DNA of 64,000 nt from Oreohelix idahoensis (taxonomy: Eukaryota > Mollusca > Gastropoda > Stylommatophora > Oreohelicidae), in contig JAMPIV010017778.1 of the NCBI GenBank assembly GCA_024509875.1, positions 1 through 64,000 of the forward strand, written 5' to 3'. Numbering within the stretch: the stretch's first letter is position 1; the number at the start of each line of letters is the position of its first letter. The position numbers and the translations under genes were made by a program. Of the stretch, positions 24,714 to 35,800 are shown one piece after another. The notes beneath the pieces were generated by a model, which was not told the origin of the DNA, did not search any database, and saw nothing but the letters and a program-made list of their open reading frames with translations.

Positions 24714-26292
24714 AAAGAAAAACAACAAAAAAACAAAAAAATTTCTTCATGACTTTCGAATGAAATGTTTACGATCAAGTTTCGATCACATGACCTAGTA
24801 CGAGGCTGACGTTGACGTGCAGTACTCATTATATGCCTAACAACGTGACGTCACTGAAAATCGTGTAGGTGATCTGTCGAAGAAACCAGCCGTTTCTAAG
24901 TCTAACCAAGACTAACATGAGCCATTTGAAGCAAATACATGATATGGACTACGGAGCAGACAGTCAGGGGCGTTAGCCTAGCTGTTGACGACCTCTAGCA
25001 CTGAGCTAAGCAACACAAAAGATAAGTCATTTAGGAGTGACCTTAGTCGGTCGATAAATAACGGTGCTGAGGCCAGTTTGGTTTGATCAGGCATGTCTAT
25101 GTATTTTCATGTATTTATAATGTCAAAATTCGTAATCGTATGTATTTGTTATTAATTCGTGGGAGGTAGGGAGGATGAACTGAAATTAAATTCTGCGGCT
25201 CTCACGATGCCTGAATTAATTTCGGTCGTTTCTTAGGGCAGTTAAACGATTGCACCTTTGGAAACCCCATTGAGGTTTGACATTGGACTTGTTGTCCAAA
25301 TCTGCTATCGTTTGGCGATTTGCGTTAGCTGTACTGTCCCGTCTATCATTGGTGTATTGTATTCGTATTCAGTTAATAATTTTATTCAGTTCTGTACCAT
25401 GTTCGTTACTATTTCGTCCATTCTCCTCTGACTATCATTTATTTGATGATTGTTAAATTTTTGTCCGTTATGAGTCCTGTGACGTCATCATTTTCTGCAG
25501 TCATTTTTTTTGGTGTACTTGAATATTCAGTTGACCTCCGGTCAGACCTTGCCCTTCATTTGGTCTGTGACATTTCCGCTTATTTTATTTAGTTCATAAA
25601 TTCATTTTTAATTGTGAAAATGTCTTGTTTGCGTCTTGACATTGTTTGTACCCCTTAGTTGCATCATTGTTTTGTTTGTCCTCATGATATATATTAATAT
25701 TACATTAATAATATGCTATTATATGCAATAATACACTTGTAATTTAATTTAATTAATTTTTTCTGATAATTAAGGTTAATATGGGACATTGCATAATTAT
25801 GCAGTGATAGTCCAAGAAAGTAGCACTACAATTTATCATAGATGCCTAGGGCATAATAATATAATATATATATTGACAAAATAAAATAATCTTATAGCTA
25901 CCTTTGAGGTAATAGACCCATTGTATATTATTTAATATACTTTTCTGGTACTAAGAGAGTGACTTAGTACATTGAACAATATAATTACTAGGAATTATAC
26001 CCAACATTATTGGACATTGAAATTAAAATGTGTCTACACATAACCCCCCTTCACCTGATATAATTACATTTATATTTAACAGATATCATAACTATTTATG
26101 ATATAGTATTATTTAGATACAATATTGTTACAAAATATTGTCTATTAGTTGAACTTAGACATTAAGTTCAGTACTATTGTGATTACTTATATTGAATATT
26201 TCTAAGTTGAGTAAGTATAATAATTACTCTGAAGCTACTATTGACTATTTTAATCAGTAATTATCAATAATTACTTACAGATAAAAGTCAAA
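24714..26292 (+). other. Untranslated leader of element C
   Basis: This AT-rich 1.6 kb contains no supportable open frame. It would carry packaging signals, but I see no specific motif. Confidence 0.55.
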
Positions 26293-27362
26293 ATGCTTAC
26301 TATAGACCATTTTGTTAAAATTGGTCGTGAATATGGTTTATGAAATCTCAAGAACTTCGTCAGTTTGCTGAATCAGAACTGGAAAAATATGAAAGAAAAG
26401 AGGAAGAGAAAAAAAGCTGCATAAAGAAAGAGGAAGCAGAACGTAAGATGAAGCAAATAGACAAGGAAAATAGACTGAAAGAGATNGCACAACGAGAAAA
26501 AAAAAAACAAAGAACAATCGCCAAACAGGAAGAAGAGAATAAATTGAAACGAGAGGAAATTATTTTACAACAAGAAATGGAATTGGCGCGTATTAAATTG
26601 GAGACAGCAAGATTACAAGCACAAAGTGCTGATGCAAACCAGAATAATAACGCACAAAATGGATCATCAGCCAGCCAACCTAAACATTTCTACAACTTTA
26701 AATTACCCATTTTCAACTTGAACGTCGACGACCTTTCATCGTTCCTGGCACGTTTTGAACAGACTTGCAAATCTAACCATTTGCCTGAAGAGTCATGGGT
26801 ACTCAAATTAAATGAATTCTTGGTTGGAGAACCACTGACAGCTTCTCAAAATGCTAACCCATCAATAGCTAATAACTACGGTGCTATTAAGTCCTTGCTT
26901 TTACGAAGGTTTCACCTGGACGAGGAACACTGTAGGTTAAAATTTAAGGGAATTGTACCTGAATCTCCAAAGGATTTTGCAGGATTCATTGCGAACATAC
27001 GCAATACATTTAATAGATGGGTTGAACTGGCAGAAGTCAAATCATACGACAAACTAGTTGATTTACTACTACGAGATAAGGTATTATCTTCGGTTAGCCA
27101 GCCATTTTTTGCATATTTGCAGGAGCGTAAACCAGGTACTATGGATGAGTTAGAAAAAATTTCTTTAAACTACTGTTCGGCACATCCGAATGCAACCATT
27201 TCTAACTCCTCATTAAGAGAACCTCTACCTGTGGCGTCCAATATGGCCTACAATCACAATAACAAACAAAGACATCACAGTGTAGACAGAAGCAGGTTCC
27301 AAAGAAATCACAATGTTAACTTTCAGAAGGGACATAATAATGATTTCAACAATAAAAAATGA
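26293..27362 (+). CDS. gag of element C
   Basis: The main frame is 26,340-27,362 (340 codons). The N-terminal third is a highly charged Glu/Lys/Arg coiled-coil-like segment up to about residue 95. A folded capsid-like region follows (FYNFKLPIFNLNVDDLSSFL to about residue 275), then an Asn/His/Arg-rich tail. An ATG at 26,293 opens 16 codons in another frame that stop at TGA 26,341-26,343, overlapping the ATG at 26,340 as ATGA. Either one base has been lost near 26,338 or the short frame is an upstream reading frame. No CCHC knuckle is seen; the basic tail may bind RNA instead. The frame ends at an A6 run (27,354-27,359) and the neighbouring frame continues the tail. One residue is undefined because of the N. 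Confidence 0.8.
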
Positions 27363-28287
27363 GTTCAACAGAGGTAGATCACGAGATAGAAATTATTCAC
27401 CTCAAACAAACTACCACAATGGTCAACATAACACTCATTATAATCGATCACATACTCCCAATAATAATAATAATAACTGGAATGGTAATAATCATGGCTC
27501 GAGACATCGAGATAATAGTTACTATAGAGGACGACGAGATAATTCTAACAATTATACTCGGAATCGATCTCATTCTCGGGGATCATCTCATTACAACCAT
27601 AATACAGGCGCGGCAGTTACAAATAATACTACCCCTATAGCTCAGGTCCCACTTGACAATAATACAACACAGTCTTCTGCTGCATGTTTTGCTATTAATT
27701 ATAATGTGGCAAATAGTTGCCAGCAATGCAATCTTATTTTTCAGAAGGCGAAAGAAACAGTGCTTAACTGCGGACATATTATACCACAGGTAGGTCTTGC
27801 AGTCAACGATGGAACAGGCCTACTAATTTTTAACAGAGGATTAGTTAATGGATCCGTCGTCTCAGTGTTGAGGGATTCAGGATCCACAACGATTGGTGTA
27901 CGACAGTCGCTGATACATCCTAGCTGTGCAACGGGGGAATATGTCCGTTGCATGACTTTTGGTGGAACAATAGAGTTTTACCCCACAGCTATTATTCATG
28001 TTAACACTCCTTTTTTCACAGGAAACGTAAAAGTATGTATGCTAAAGAAGCCTATAGCTGATTTGATGGTTGGTTGTATACACGGCAGTAAAAATTGTAC
28101 TCCAGATGAGATTATAGAATGGGAGAAACATAACCTATGCACTGGAAACGAAGTGACGACTAGAGCGCAGACTCAACTCATGGAGAAAGTTGATGATAAT
28201 AAGATGGATGCAGACAACCAAGAGGAATTTGTAGTCAATTCACCTATTGACAGGGAAACATTTGCAACCAAACAAAAAAGAGGATAA
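27313..28287 (+). CDS. Element C basic tail and aspartic protease
   Basis: The frame overlaps the end of gag by about 50 bases and is +1 to it. The first ~100 residues are Arg/Asn/His/Ser-rich (RGRSRDRNY, RNRSHSRGSSH) and probably belong to the nucleocapsid. The protease lies at about residues 180-270, with LRDSGSTT as the active-site DSG loop (DSG rather than DTG, as some aspartic proteases use), then INTPFFTG-like and IADLMVGCIHGS segments typical of Gmr1-like proteases. It would process Gag-Pol. The frame closes at an A6 run (28,275-28,280), and the integrase frame is again +1. The ATG at 27,313 is probably not a real start. Confidence 0.75.
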   Translation: MLTFRRDIIMISTIKNEFNRGRSRDRNYSPQTNYHNGQHNTHYNRSHTPNNNNNNWNGNNHGSRHRDNSYYRGRRDNSNNYTRNRSHSRGSSHYNHNTGAAVTNNTTPIAQVPLDNNTTQSSAACFAINYNVANSCQQCNLIFQKAKETVLNCGHIIPQVGLAVNDGTGLLIFNRGLVNGSVVSVLRDSGSTTIGVRQSLIHPSCATGEYVRCMTFGGTIEFYPTAIIHVNTPFFTGNVKVCMLKKPIADLMVGCIHGSKNCTPDEIIEWEKHNLCTGNEVTTRAQTQLMEKVDDNKMDADNQEEFVVNSPIDRETFATKQKRG

Positions 28288-29470
28288 ATCTTTAAAAAAA
28301 TTTTTTAAGTTGGTTGATAAAGTTGACAATCTATCCTCAGGTAAGAATAACAAACATTGTTTTGTTATTAAAAATGACATATTGATTAGATGTTTTAATG
28401 ACAAATCACAAATGAAACAACAAGTTATGGTCCCATATACTTTTAGACGGTACATTCTTCAACATGCACATGACTCACATTGTGCTGGACATATGGGATA
28501 TACTCGAACACGATCTCGAGTACTGTCTTCATTCTTTTGGCCAGGGGTGTCAAGAGATATTTCGCAGTATGTACGTTCCTGTACTACATGCCAAGAAGTG
28601 AAAGCACGTGGAGCTTTTCACACGGCGCCTATTCAGGCTTGCGATATCTCAGTGAGACCTTTTGACAAGATGGCAATAGACATTATTGGTCCATTGCTAC
28701 CATCGGCCAGAGGACATAGATTCGTCCTTACGTGCATTGATTTGTGCACACGATGGCCAGAAGCTATCCCATTAAAGACCACCACTACCACAGATGTAGC
28801 TGATGCACTACATCTCATCTTTTCTAGAATAGGGTTTCCTAGAAAACTTTTATCAGACCATGGGTCACAGTTTATATCTGACACCATGAAGGAAGTCATG
28901 AAAACTTGGGACATTGATAGGAATTTAAGTAGTATTTATCATCCGATGAGTAATGGTGCGGTTGAAAGACTTAACCGTACACTTAAACAACTACTACATA
29001 AGGTTACTGCTAAGCACCCTCATGACTGGGACAGAGCACTCCCAGCTGTTCTATTTGCTTATCGGGAGGTACCGCATGAACAAACTGGCTTCTCTCCCTT
29101 TGAATTAGTTTTTGGTGCTCCCCCAAGAGGTCCTATGGGACTAATAAAAGACTTATTAATTGACGAGGAGATGACTCAGGACACTCAGTCATCTTACGAA
29201 TATGTGATTAATCTTCGGAAGAACATTATTGAGTCTTGCCAGTTGGCAACAGCTTCTTCTGAGGCTGCAAAAGCTAAGGCTCGATCTCTACAAAATAGGT
29301 CTCGACGATTACGCCAATTATTCCCAGGCGACGAGGCTTATGTGTTACTTCCTCACAATAACAATAAATTACTGATATCTTGGAATGGTCCTTACAAAGT
29401 CATTGATAAAATTTCCGACGTTGATTACGTCTTAGATATCAAGGGACACAAAAAAGATATTTCATATTAA
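28247..29470 (+). CDS. Element C integrase (upstream of RT)
   Basis: The integrase inserts element cDNA into the host chromosome. The N-terminal HHCC zinc motif lies at about residues 75-120 (HDSHCAGHMG then CTTC). The catalytic core has Asp145 (IDIIGP), Asp204 (LSDHGSQF) and Glu240 (VERLNRT), with exactly 35 residues between the last two, the D,D35E pattern. A GPY/F-type C-terminal module (WNGPYKVIDKISDVDYVL) sits near residue 380. The core is intact. The leftmost codon is TTG and is not a credible start, so this must be reached from the protease frame. It ends a few codons after an A6 run at 29,451-29,456, and the RT frame is +1. Its position before RT defines the Gmr1-like order. Confidence 0.92.
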   Translation: MTGKHLQPNKKEDKSLKKFFKLVDKVDNLSSGKNNKHCFVIKNDILIRCFNDKSQMKQQVMVPYTFRRYILQHAHDSHCAGHMGYTRTRSRVLSSFFWPGVSRDISQYVRSCTTCQEVKARGAFHTAPIQACDISVRPFDKMAIDIIGPLLPSARGHRFVLTCIDLCTRWPEAIPLKTTTTTDVADALHLIFSRIGFPRKLLSDHGSQFISDTMKEVMKTWDIDRNLSSIYHPMSNGAVERLNRTLKQLLHKVTAKHPHDWDRALPAVLFAYREVPHEQTGFSPFELVFGAPPRGPMGLIKDLLIDEEMTQDTQSSYEYVINLRKNIIESCQLATASSEAAKAKARSLQNRSRRLRQLFPGDEAYVLLPHNNNKLLISWNGPYKVIDKISDVDYVLDIKGHKKDISY

Positions 29471-29471
29471 C

Positions 29472-31061
29472 ATGCTCAAGCAATTTCATACACGTCCTGA
29501 ACACTTACAGTCAATTTTTCATGAACTAGATGACAACACAGTATCCACTTGTCATTATTCTAACTTATCTGTCATCCAGGAAGAAGAATCTTCTTTTCCT
29601 GAGGTACAGTTACCGTTACCTGTACCAGTAGTTCAACCTACTGAATCTTGGCGGGATGTAACCATCTCTTCAACGGTTACACCGCAACAGCGTCTACAGA
29701 TTGCTAATCTATTACAATCTTATCCAGATGTGTTGACCGACGTCCCGGGTCGCACATCGGCTATCAGTCATGACATTACTCTCAATGATGATACACCTAT
29801 TCGTGTACATCCCTATTCTGTTCCTTTACATTTCCTTGCTAAAACTACTAAGGAACTTGAACAGATGTTGTCTCTGGGAATCATTGAGACTAGTAATTCG
29901 CCATTCTCTTCTCCATTAGTGATTGTCCGGAAGAAGGACAATAACATCAGACTATGTGTTGATTATAGAAAATTAAATGCTAAGACTATAGTTGACAGCG
30001 AACCACATCCACTTATTGACGACTTACTACCACGTCTATCCAACGCAACTATATTTAGTAAGACAGACTTAACTAAAGGTTATTGGCAGATACCACTGAC
30101 CGAAAAGGCTAAGTACTACACCGCATTTTCCACTCCACAAGGTCTATACCAGTGGAATGTGATGCCTTTTGGGCTTGTTAATGCGCCAGCTACCTTCATT
30201 CGCCTGATGAGACAAATTTTATCAGGTAGACCAGACGTTATTACATATATTGACGACATATGCTTGTTTAGTTCGTCGTTTGAGGAACATGTTTCGGGAC
30301 TTAGATATGTTTTTGACACTCTAAGGAATTATCATCTAACTGCTAAACCTACAAAGGTGCAAATCGCGTGTAATGAGATAACCTTTTTGGGACATATCAT
30401 TGGATCGGGATATATCCGAACGTTACCTAGTACAGTCTCCAAAATTCTAAACATAGCAGTTCCTCAGACGAAGAAACAGGTCAGGAGTTTGTTAGGACTT
30501 GTTCAATATTACAGTAGATTCATACCAAACTTGTCATCCATCACGGCTGTATTGTCTTCCTTGTTAAAAAAAGATATGCCGGTGAAGGTGACATGGACTG
30601 GTACATGCAATGAAACTTTCAACAAAATTATAAATTTGTTCTCGCATGAACCAATTTTAAGACTTCCCGATGCTTCCAAAAGATTTTTCTTACGAACAGA
30701 TGCTAGTAACTACGGCATTGATGCATGCCTGCTCCAGAACCATGACGGCATTCTACATCCTACCTTGTATATCTCAAGAAAGCTAAAGCCGGCAGAAACG
30801 AAGTATTCAACAGTCGACAAGGAACTTTTGTCTGTGATCTGGGCAATAACGAAACTTGAAAAGTTCCTACTCGGTGCTCTCTTTACCATACAGACGGACC
30901 AACGTGCTGTAGCATCCTTGCGTCGATCAAATCATACAAGCCAGAAACTTGCCAGATATTCAATCATCCTACAGCCATTCGAGTTCTCCATTGAACATAT
31001 TCCTGGCACTGAAAATTGTGTGGCAGATGCATTGTCACGTAATCCTATTGACGACGAATAA
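29472..31061 (+). CDS. Element C reverse transcriptase and RNase H
   Basis: The frame has 529 codons. RT motifs in order are SPLVIVRKKD, RLCVDYRKLN, FSKTDLTKGYWQIPL (catalytic Asp), VMPFGLVNAPATF and the YIDD box at residues 259-262 (30,246-30,257). The thumb and connection follow (FLGHIIG, GLVQYYSRFIPN). RNase H follows with FLRTDAS, VDKELLSVIWA and QTDQRAV, and the domain ends HIPGTENCVADALSR, the usual end of Gypsy RNase H. No chromodomain or envelope follows. The frame is uninterrupted. In-frame sequence continues a few codons upstream of the ATG, to just after an A6 run, which argues it is translated as part of a longer polyprotein rather than from its own start. Confidence 0.93.
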   Translation: MLKQFHTRPEHLQSIFHELDDNTVSTCHYSNLSVIQEEESSFPEVQLPLPVPVVQPTESWRDVTISSTVTPQQRLQIANLLQSYPDVLTDVPGRTSAISHDITLNDDTPIRVHPYSVPLHFLAKTTKELEQMLSLGIIETSNSPFSSPLVIVRKKDNNIRLCVDYRKLNAKTIVDSEPHPLIDDLLPRLSNATIFSKTDLTKGYWQIPLTEKAKYYTAFSTPQGLYQWNVMPFGLVNAPATFIRLMRQILSGRPDVITYIDDICLFSSSFEEHVSGLRYVFDTLRNYHLTAKPTKVQIACNEITFLGHIIGSGYIRTLPSTVSKILNIAVPQTKKQVRSLLGLVQYYSRFIPNLSSITAVLSSLLKKDMPVKVTWTGTCNETFNKIINLFSHEPILRLPDASKRFFLRTDASNYGIDACLLQNHDGILHPTLYISRKLKPAETKYSTVDKELLSVIWAITKLEKFLLGALFTIQTDQRAVASLRRSNHTSQKLARYSIILQPFEFSIEHIPGTENCVADALSRNPIDDE

Positions 31062-32105
31062 TCAACATTGACATTCTTAAACTACATCAATCAGAACTAC
31101 ATTGGATTGAACGAAGTATCAACTATAAAGGAACTAACCTTGCCTTCAATTTAAACTTTATATATACTATATGCATCACAGAATTGAACTACAAGACAAT
31201 CAAGGTATATATACTTACATTCGAACTTCGTCTAATGTCCATACACGATATACGAATATCATTGAACAATCATGGAACAATATCTGACGACAAGTCGAAC
31301 TTATTATCCTAGATGCACTTAATTCTTGGATGCTAGGATAAATGACATTTCTTTCCAACGTAAACGTTTGAACATTTTTGCCTAAAAGAATTCATCAGGA
31401 TCAAGACTACGGATGGATCATCATATCCTATACTAATTAATTAGTTAACTTAACTTCTTAATTGAATTATTATCAATAAAATGAAATGTGAGAAAAAAAT
31501 GAAATGAAAGAACAAAAAAGAGAACGAAATACTAAAAGAAGAAATTATGAAAAGAGAAAATAAATCTCACACAAGTATTAGATTAATAATTTTTTTTTAA
31601 TGTACCTATACATTATTTAGTTAGTTAAATTAGATAGTTATTATTCACTAACACTTAACACACACAATTAAGTTAAAACTTATATTCGAATTTCTTTCTA
31701 TTTCTTCTCACTTTGTTTTTTCTTCTCTCATAACATCGCGATACATTAGAACCTTAATAATTTAACTCTTAGTTTAATTAATTAATTTAATTTTAATTAG
31801 TCAAATTAATTCCTATATGACATACTAATACGACAGACCTTACTTTAATTTAATTTTATCATTCACTATTAACATTGGACATTTATTTAGTTGATATAAT
31901 AATATGTATAATATTGATATATAATGTGACTTATGTTAGATGACTATGACAAATAGTTAGTTGACACGACCGCAACACGGTTCTACTCAGAACATCGTCG
32001 GCCATATGTCACAATTGTGTTAAATTTTTTTTGAAAAATTGTTAAGTCGGATAGATATTGAAAAAAAATCTATCGATTTTTTTTTTTCCCCGGTGTACAG
32101 GGAAT
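31062..32105 (+). other. 3' untranslated region of element C
   Basis: This is about 1 kb of AT-rich DNA with no open frame of note. Near 32,050-32,090 ATAGAT and ATCTATCGAT flank A8 and T11 runs and could fold. The bases before the right LTR (CAGGGAAT) are only a weak polypurine tract. Confidence 0.55.
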
Positions 32106-32890
32106 TGTTACGGTATATGATATTAACGCCGTCTGCTAAAGGTTACCAGACGTGCAATTGTAAAGGTTAAGACATTTAATATATTGCGATAGATGTTTCA
32201 ATTACTGAACGCTTCATACACGATCGATTATGACGTGTATAGCGTTGTTTAGGACACAGTCGGTAACTAAGAAACGTGACCCCTTTGTTACTTGACCGCC
32301 AAGCTGAATAGCTGCGTTGTTCTAACCTTCCAATGTAATGGCAGGATATAGCCATTTTATGTGTATTTTTGATGGACCAGGGTCAGTCCTAGAACTCGAT
32401 ATGAGAAGGAAATATATGGAGGTTAGTACTTAACTAGAATCCTCAGAAGGATGAGAATAATCGTCAAATTCGTATTAATATATTTCAGACTCGCAGTCTC
32501 ACTGTCGGCAGGTAGCCATGTCTATCTGCTCGTGCATATAGCTGTGATGTTCTGACGACAATACTGCATTGTATCCTTAAACGGACATTGACACATAACC
32601 AGCAGTCTACGCCATTGATTAATTTATGCATGACTCATGTTCTGTCCCTATTTGAAATGTGTACATGTGAATTAAATGTACGGACTCGATGAAATGACTT
32701 ATCAAATCAATCGTATTCCAAAGTTCAAGTATTGTTTGGAATCTTCCACCCCCGCATTCGTTTAATCTTCCATCAAAGGCACGATGCACTAAAACTAACA
32801 TATCAAGGAAGAAAACAATGGCCAGAATTTTATAATTGTTTTATTCATAACACGTGGAACATTGTTCAGAGCAAACACATCCACGCAACA
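32106..32890 (+). repeat. 3' LTR of element C (785 bp)
   Basis: It matches the left LTR except for T at 32,785. It is followed by ATATC, the target duplication. Confidence 0.95.
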
Positions 32891-32895
32891 ATATC
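32891..32895. repeat. Target-site duplication of element C, right copy
   Basis: ATATC, identical to 23,903-23,907. Element B pol continues directly afterwards. Confidence 0.9.
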
Positions 32896-35800
32896 ACAGA
32901 GTAACAGAGAAACAGAAATTGTCTTGCCAGGAGGATATCCAAAGCGACAAGACAGTGATACATGCCCCATGGAGTATCAATATAACTCAAAAACAGGTGG
33001 ATATGATAAAGTCCCAAAACCAATTGAAATTTCCAAAGAAAAGGAAGAATTCTTATATGACTATACCACAGGAGGATACTATAGCAGCAAAGTTGGAAAC
33101 AGAAAGAATGAAAAATTTTCGCCCAGGGAAAGAAGACAGCCCTATAGCACAAACAGAAGAAATACAGTAACGTACGCGGATAAGCGCAGTTACGGCAGAA
33201 ATAATCAGAAAAAATGGCACAACAACGACTACCCCAGAAAAATAATAAGAAATGAATATACAATAAATGCAGTGACAAATGGAAATGCACACAGTACATG
33301 GCAGAGGAGACAGTACCAAGCACAGCCCAATGAACGGCAAAGAACTACGCAAAAGAAAGCCACATACCAGGAGCAGAGATTTTCACAGGATGCAAGAAAA
33401 ATGTCCCAAAATTATGGGAATGAAACGGAGGCATCAAGACAGACCAGAGATATCATAGCAGATCATAAATACAGAGAGAGAATAGCTCAGTTACTTGCAA
33501 CCCTGAATGCCACAGAAGATAATAAGCAACGTTTGAAAACGTTTGTAGAAAAGCACCAGGATGTATTCGCACTCAATGACATGGAATTAGGCAGAACTAA
33601 CACTGTCAAAATGGACATTCAAACAACCACAGAGGAGCCAATACATATGAAACCCTATCATACGCCCTTGAAAAACAGAGAACTCGTGGAAAGGTCTATA
33701 AATGAAATGCTACAGGCAGGAATCATCGAAAGATCCAGTTCCCAATGGTCCTCACCCATAGTGATCGTAACAAAGAAAGACGGCTCCAGTCGCTTTTGCT
33801 GCGACTACCGTGCCCTTAACAAAATCACAAAAGTCATTTCCTACCCCCTCCCCAGGATAGACGATCTACTTGCTACGTTAGGAAAGTCTACATACTTTAC
33901 CACACTTGATGCAAGGTCAGGCTTTTGGTGCATCCCCATGACACCTGAGGCAAAACAGAAATCCACATTCTGTTCACATATGGGAAGCTTTTTTTGGAAT
34001 GTTATGCCATTTGGTCTAAAAGGATCTCCAGCAACATATATGTCACTCATGGATGAAGTGTTAAAGGGTCTGCATCCATTTGCCCTGGCATACATAGACG
34101 ATATCCTGATACATACCGCAGGCACGATGGAAGACCACCTCCGCAAGGTTGAAACAGTGTTTGATAGACTCAGGCATCACCAAATAAAGTTAAAACTGTC
34201 GAAGTGTGAGTTTCTAAAGACAGAAACAAAATATTTAGGCTTTGTCATCAATAGACATGGCGTCAGACCTGATGAAGATAAAGTCAAAGCCATAAGAGAA
34301 ATGCCTAGCCCCAAGACGGTGAGACAAACACGCTCGTTTATTGGTACAATAGGGTACTATAGGCGCCACATCATCAATTTCTCCAGAGCAGCAGAGCCTT
34401 TGATAGCCCTTACCCGCAAGTATGCACGCTTCAAATGGACAGAAGACTGCCAGAGATCCTTTGAGTATCTAAAAAATGCCCTAACCACCATCCCACTGCT
34501 TGGACATCCAGATATTTCTCAGCCCATGATACTATACGCTGATGCCTCAGATAACGCAATTGGTGCTTGTTTGGTCCAACCTGTACTAGAAGATGAAACA
34601 CCCATCCTACCAAACATTCCAAATGAGAAACCCATTGCATTCCTATCCCACGCATTGTCAAAGTCACAAAAACGGTGGACCACCACTGAGAAAGAAGCAT
34701 ATGCTATTCACTATGCAGTACAAAAGTTTGACTTTTACGTCAGAGGAACTAAACTCATTATAAGAACTGATCATCAACCTTTGGTTAACTGGCTCACCAA
34801 AACACAAGAACAGCCAAAGAAGTTACAGACATGGGCAATGAATTTACAGTCCTACGACACCACTATCGAACATATCCCAGGCGAAATGAACACCTGTGCA
34901 GACCTCTTATCCAGGATTAAATATGATGATGAAACTGAAGTGAAAACAAATAGAGTCAAAAATGATGGCACATCCTCAGAGATTGACGATAATGCTAAAG
35001 AAATTAATGAAATTACTTCATCAAGTCGAAGAAGTACCTCAGATTCTGCCACTCAAGTAGAAGAAGAAAGCCAAGAGATGTTTGACATGAGAGTAGAACA
35101 AGCGAAAGATGCAGAAATTGTCAAGCTGCTCACATACGTGAAAGAAAACCCAACAAAAAGTAAAGATTTTACAGTACACCCAACGGATGGAACTCTATAC
35201 TATATTGATCAGAAACAAGAAGGGACACTAAGAAAAGTCATTCCAGCACATCTAGTCCCAGAAGTATTGCTACAGTTTCATGATAACAACGGGCACATGG
35301 GAAGAGACAAAACAATTGATGTCATAAAGAAAAGGTATTATTGGCAAACTTTCTACAAGGACATTACAGAATATGTAGCCACCTGTAGAACATGTAAATT
35401 GAGAAACATGAAGCCACATTTAATTCCCCTTCAAGAAATGCAACCTTCCCATTATCCCATGCAAACAGTGAGCATTGACTTATCAGGTCCTTACCCACTC
35501 ACCCAATCAGGCAACAAATACCTCCTGCACATAGTTGACCAATACTCTGTTTGGCCAGAAAGTTACCCACTCAGTGATGCCACATCGCAGTCCATCACGC
35601 AAATTTTTTTACAAGAATTCATTCCCAGGCATGGCTGTCCAAAACGAATCATTTCAGACAACGGTAAACAGTTTATAGGTAACCCATTTAAAGCCACCTT
35701 ACACCAGCTGAATATTGAGCATACTACAACCACTTATTATTGCCCAAATGCAAATGGCAGAAATGAACGCATGCACGCCACCCTACATGATATTATTAGC

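Larger units (their letters stand above)
23908..32890 (+). mobile_element. Element C: young Gmr1-like Ty3/Gypsy retrotransposon
   Basis: This 8,983-bp element has identical-length 785-bp LTRs, a 5-bp target duplication, a primer site and the gene order gag, protease, integrase, RT, RNase H. Integrase before RT is characteristic of Gmr1-like elements within Ty3/Gypsy and otherwise of Ty1/copia, but the RT, RNase H and integrase motifs are Gypsy-type. One difference between LTRs implies very recent insertion. The coding region has four frame breaks, of which three are at A6 runs. There is an N at 26,486. Confidence 0.92.

Noticed and set aside
32841..33323. 160-codon antisense frame
   Set aside because: It lies opposite the element B pol frame and has no independent family similarity; it is a shadow frame.
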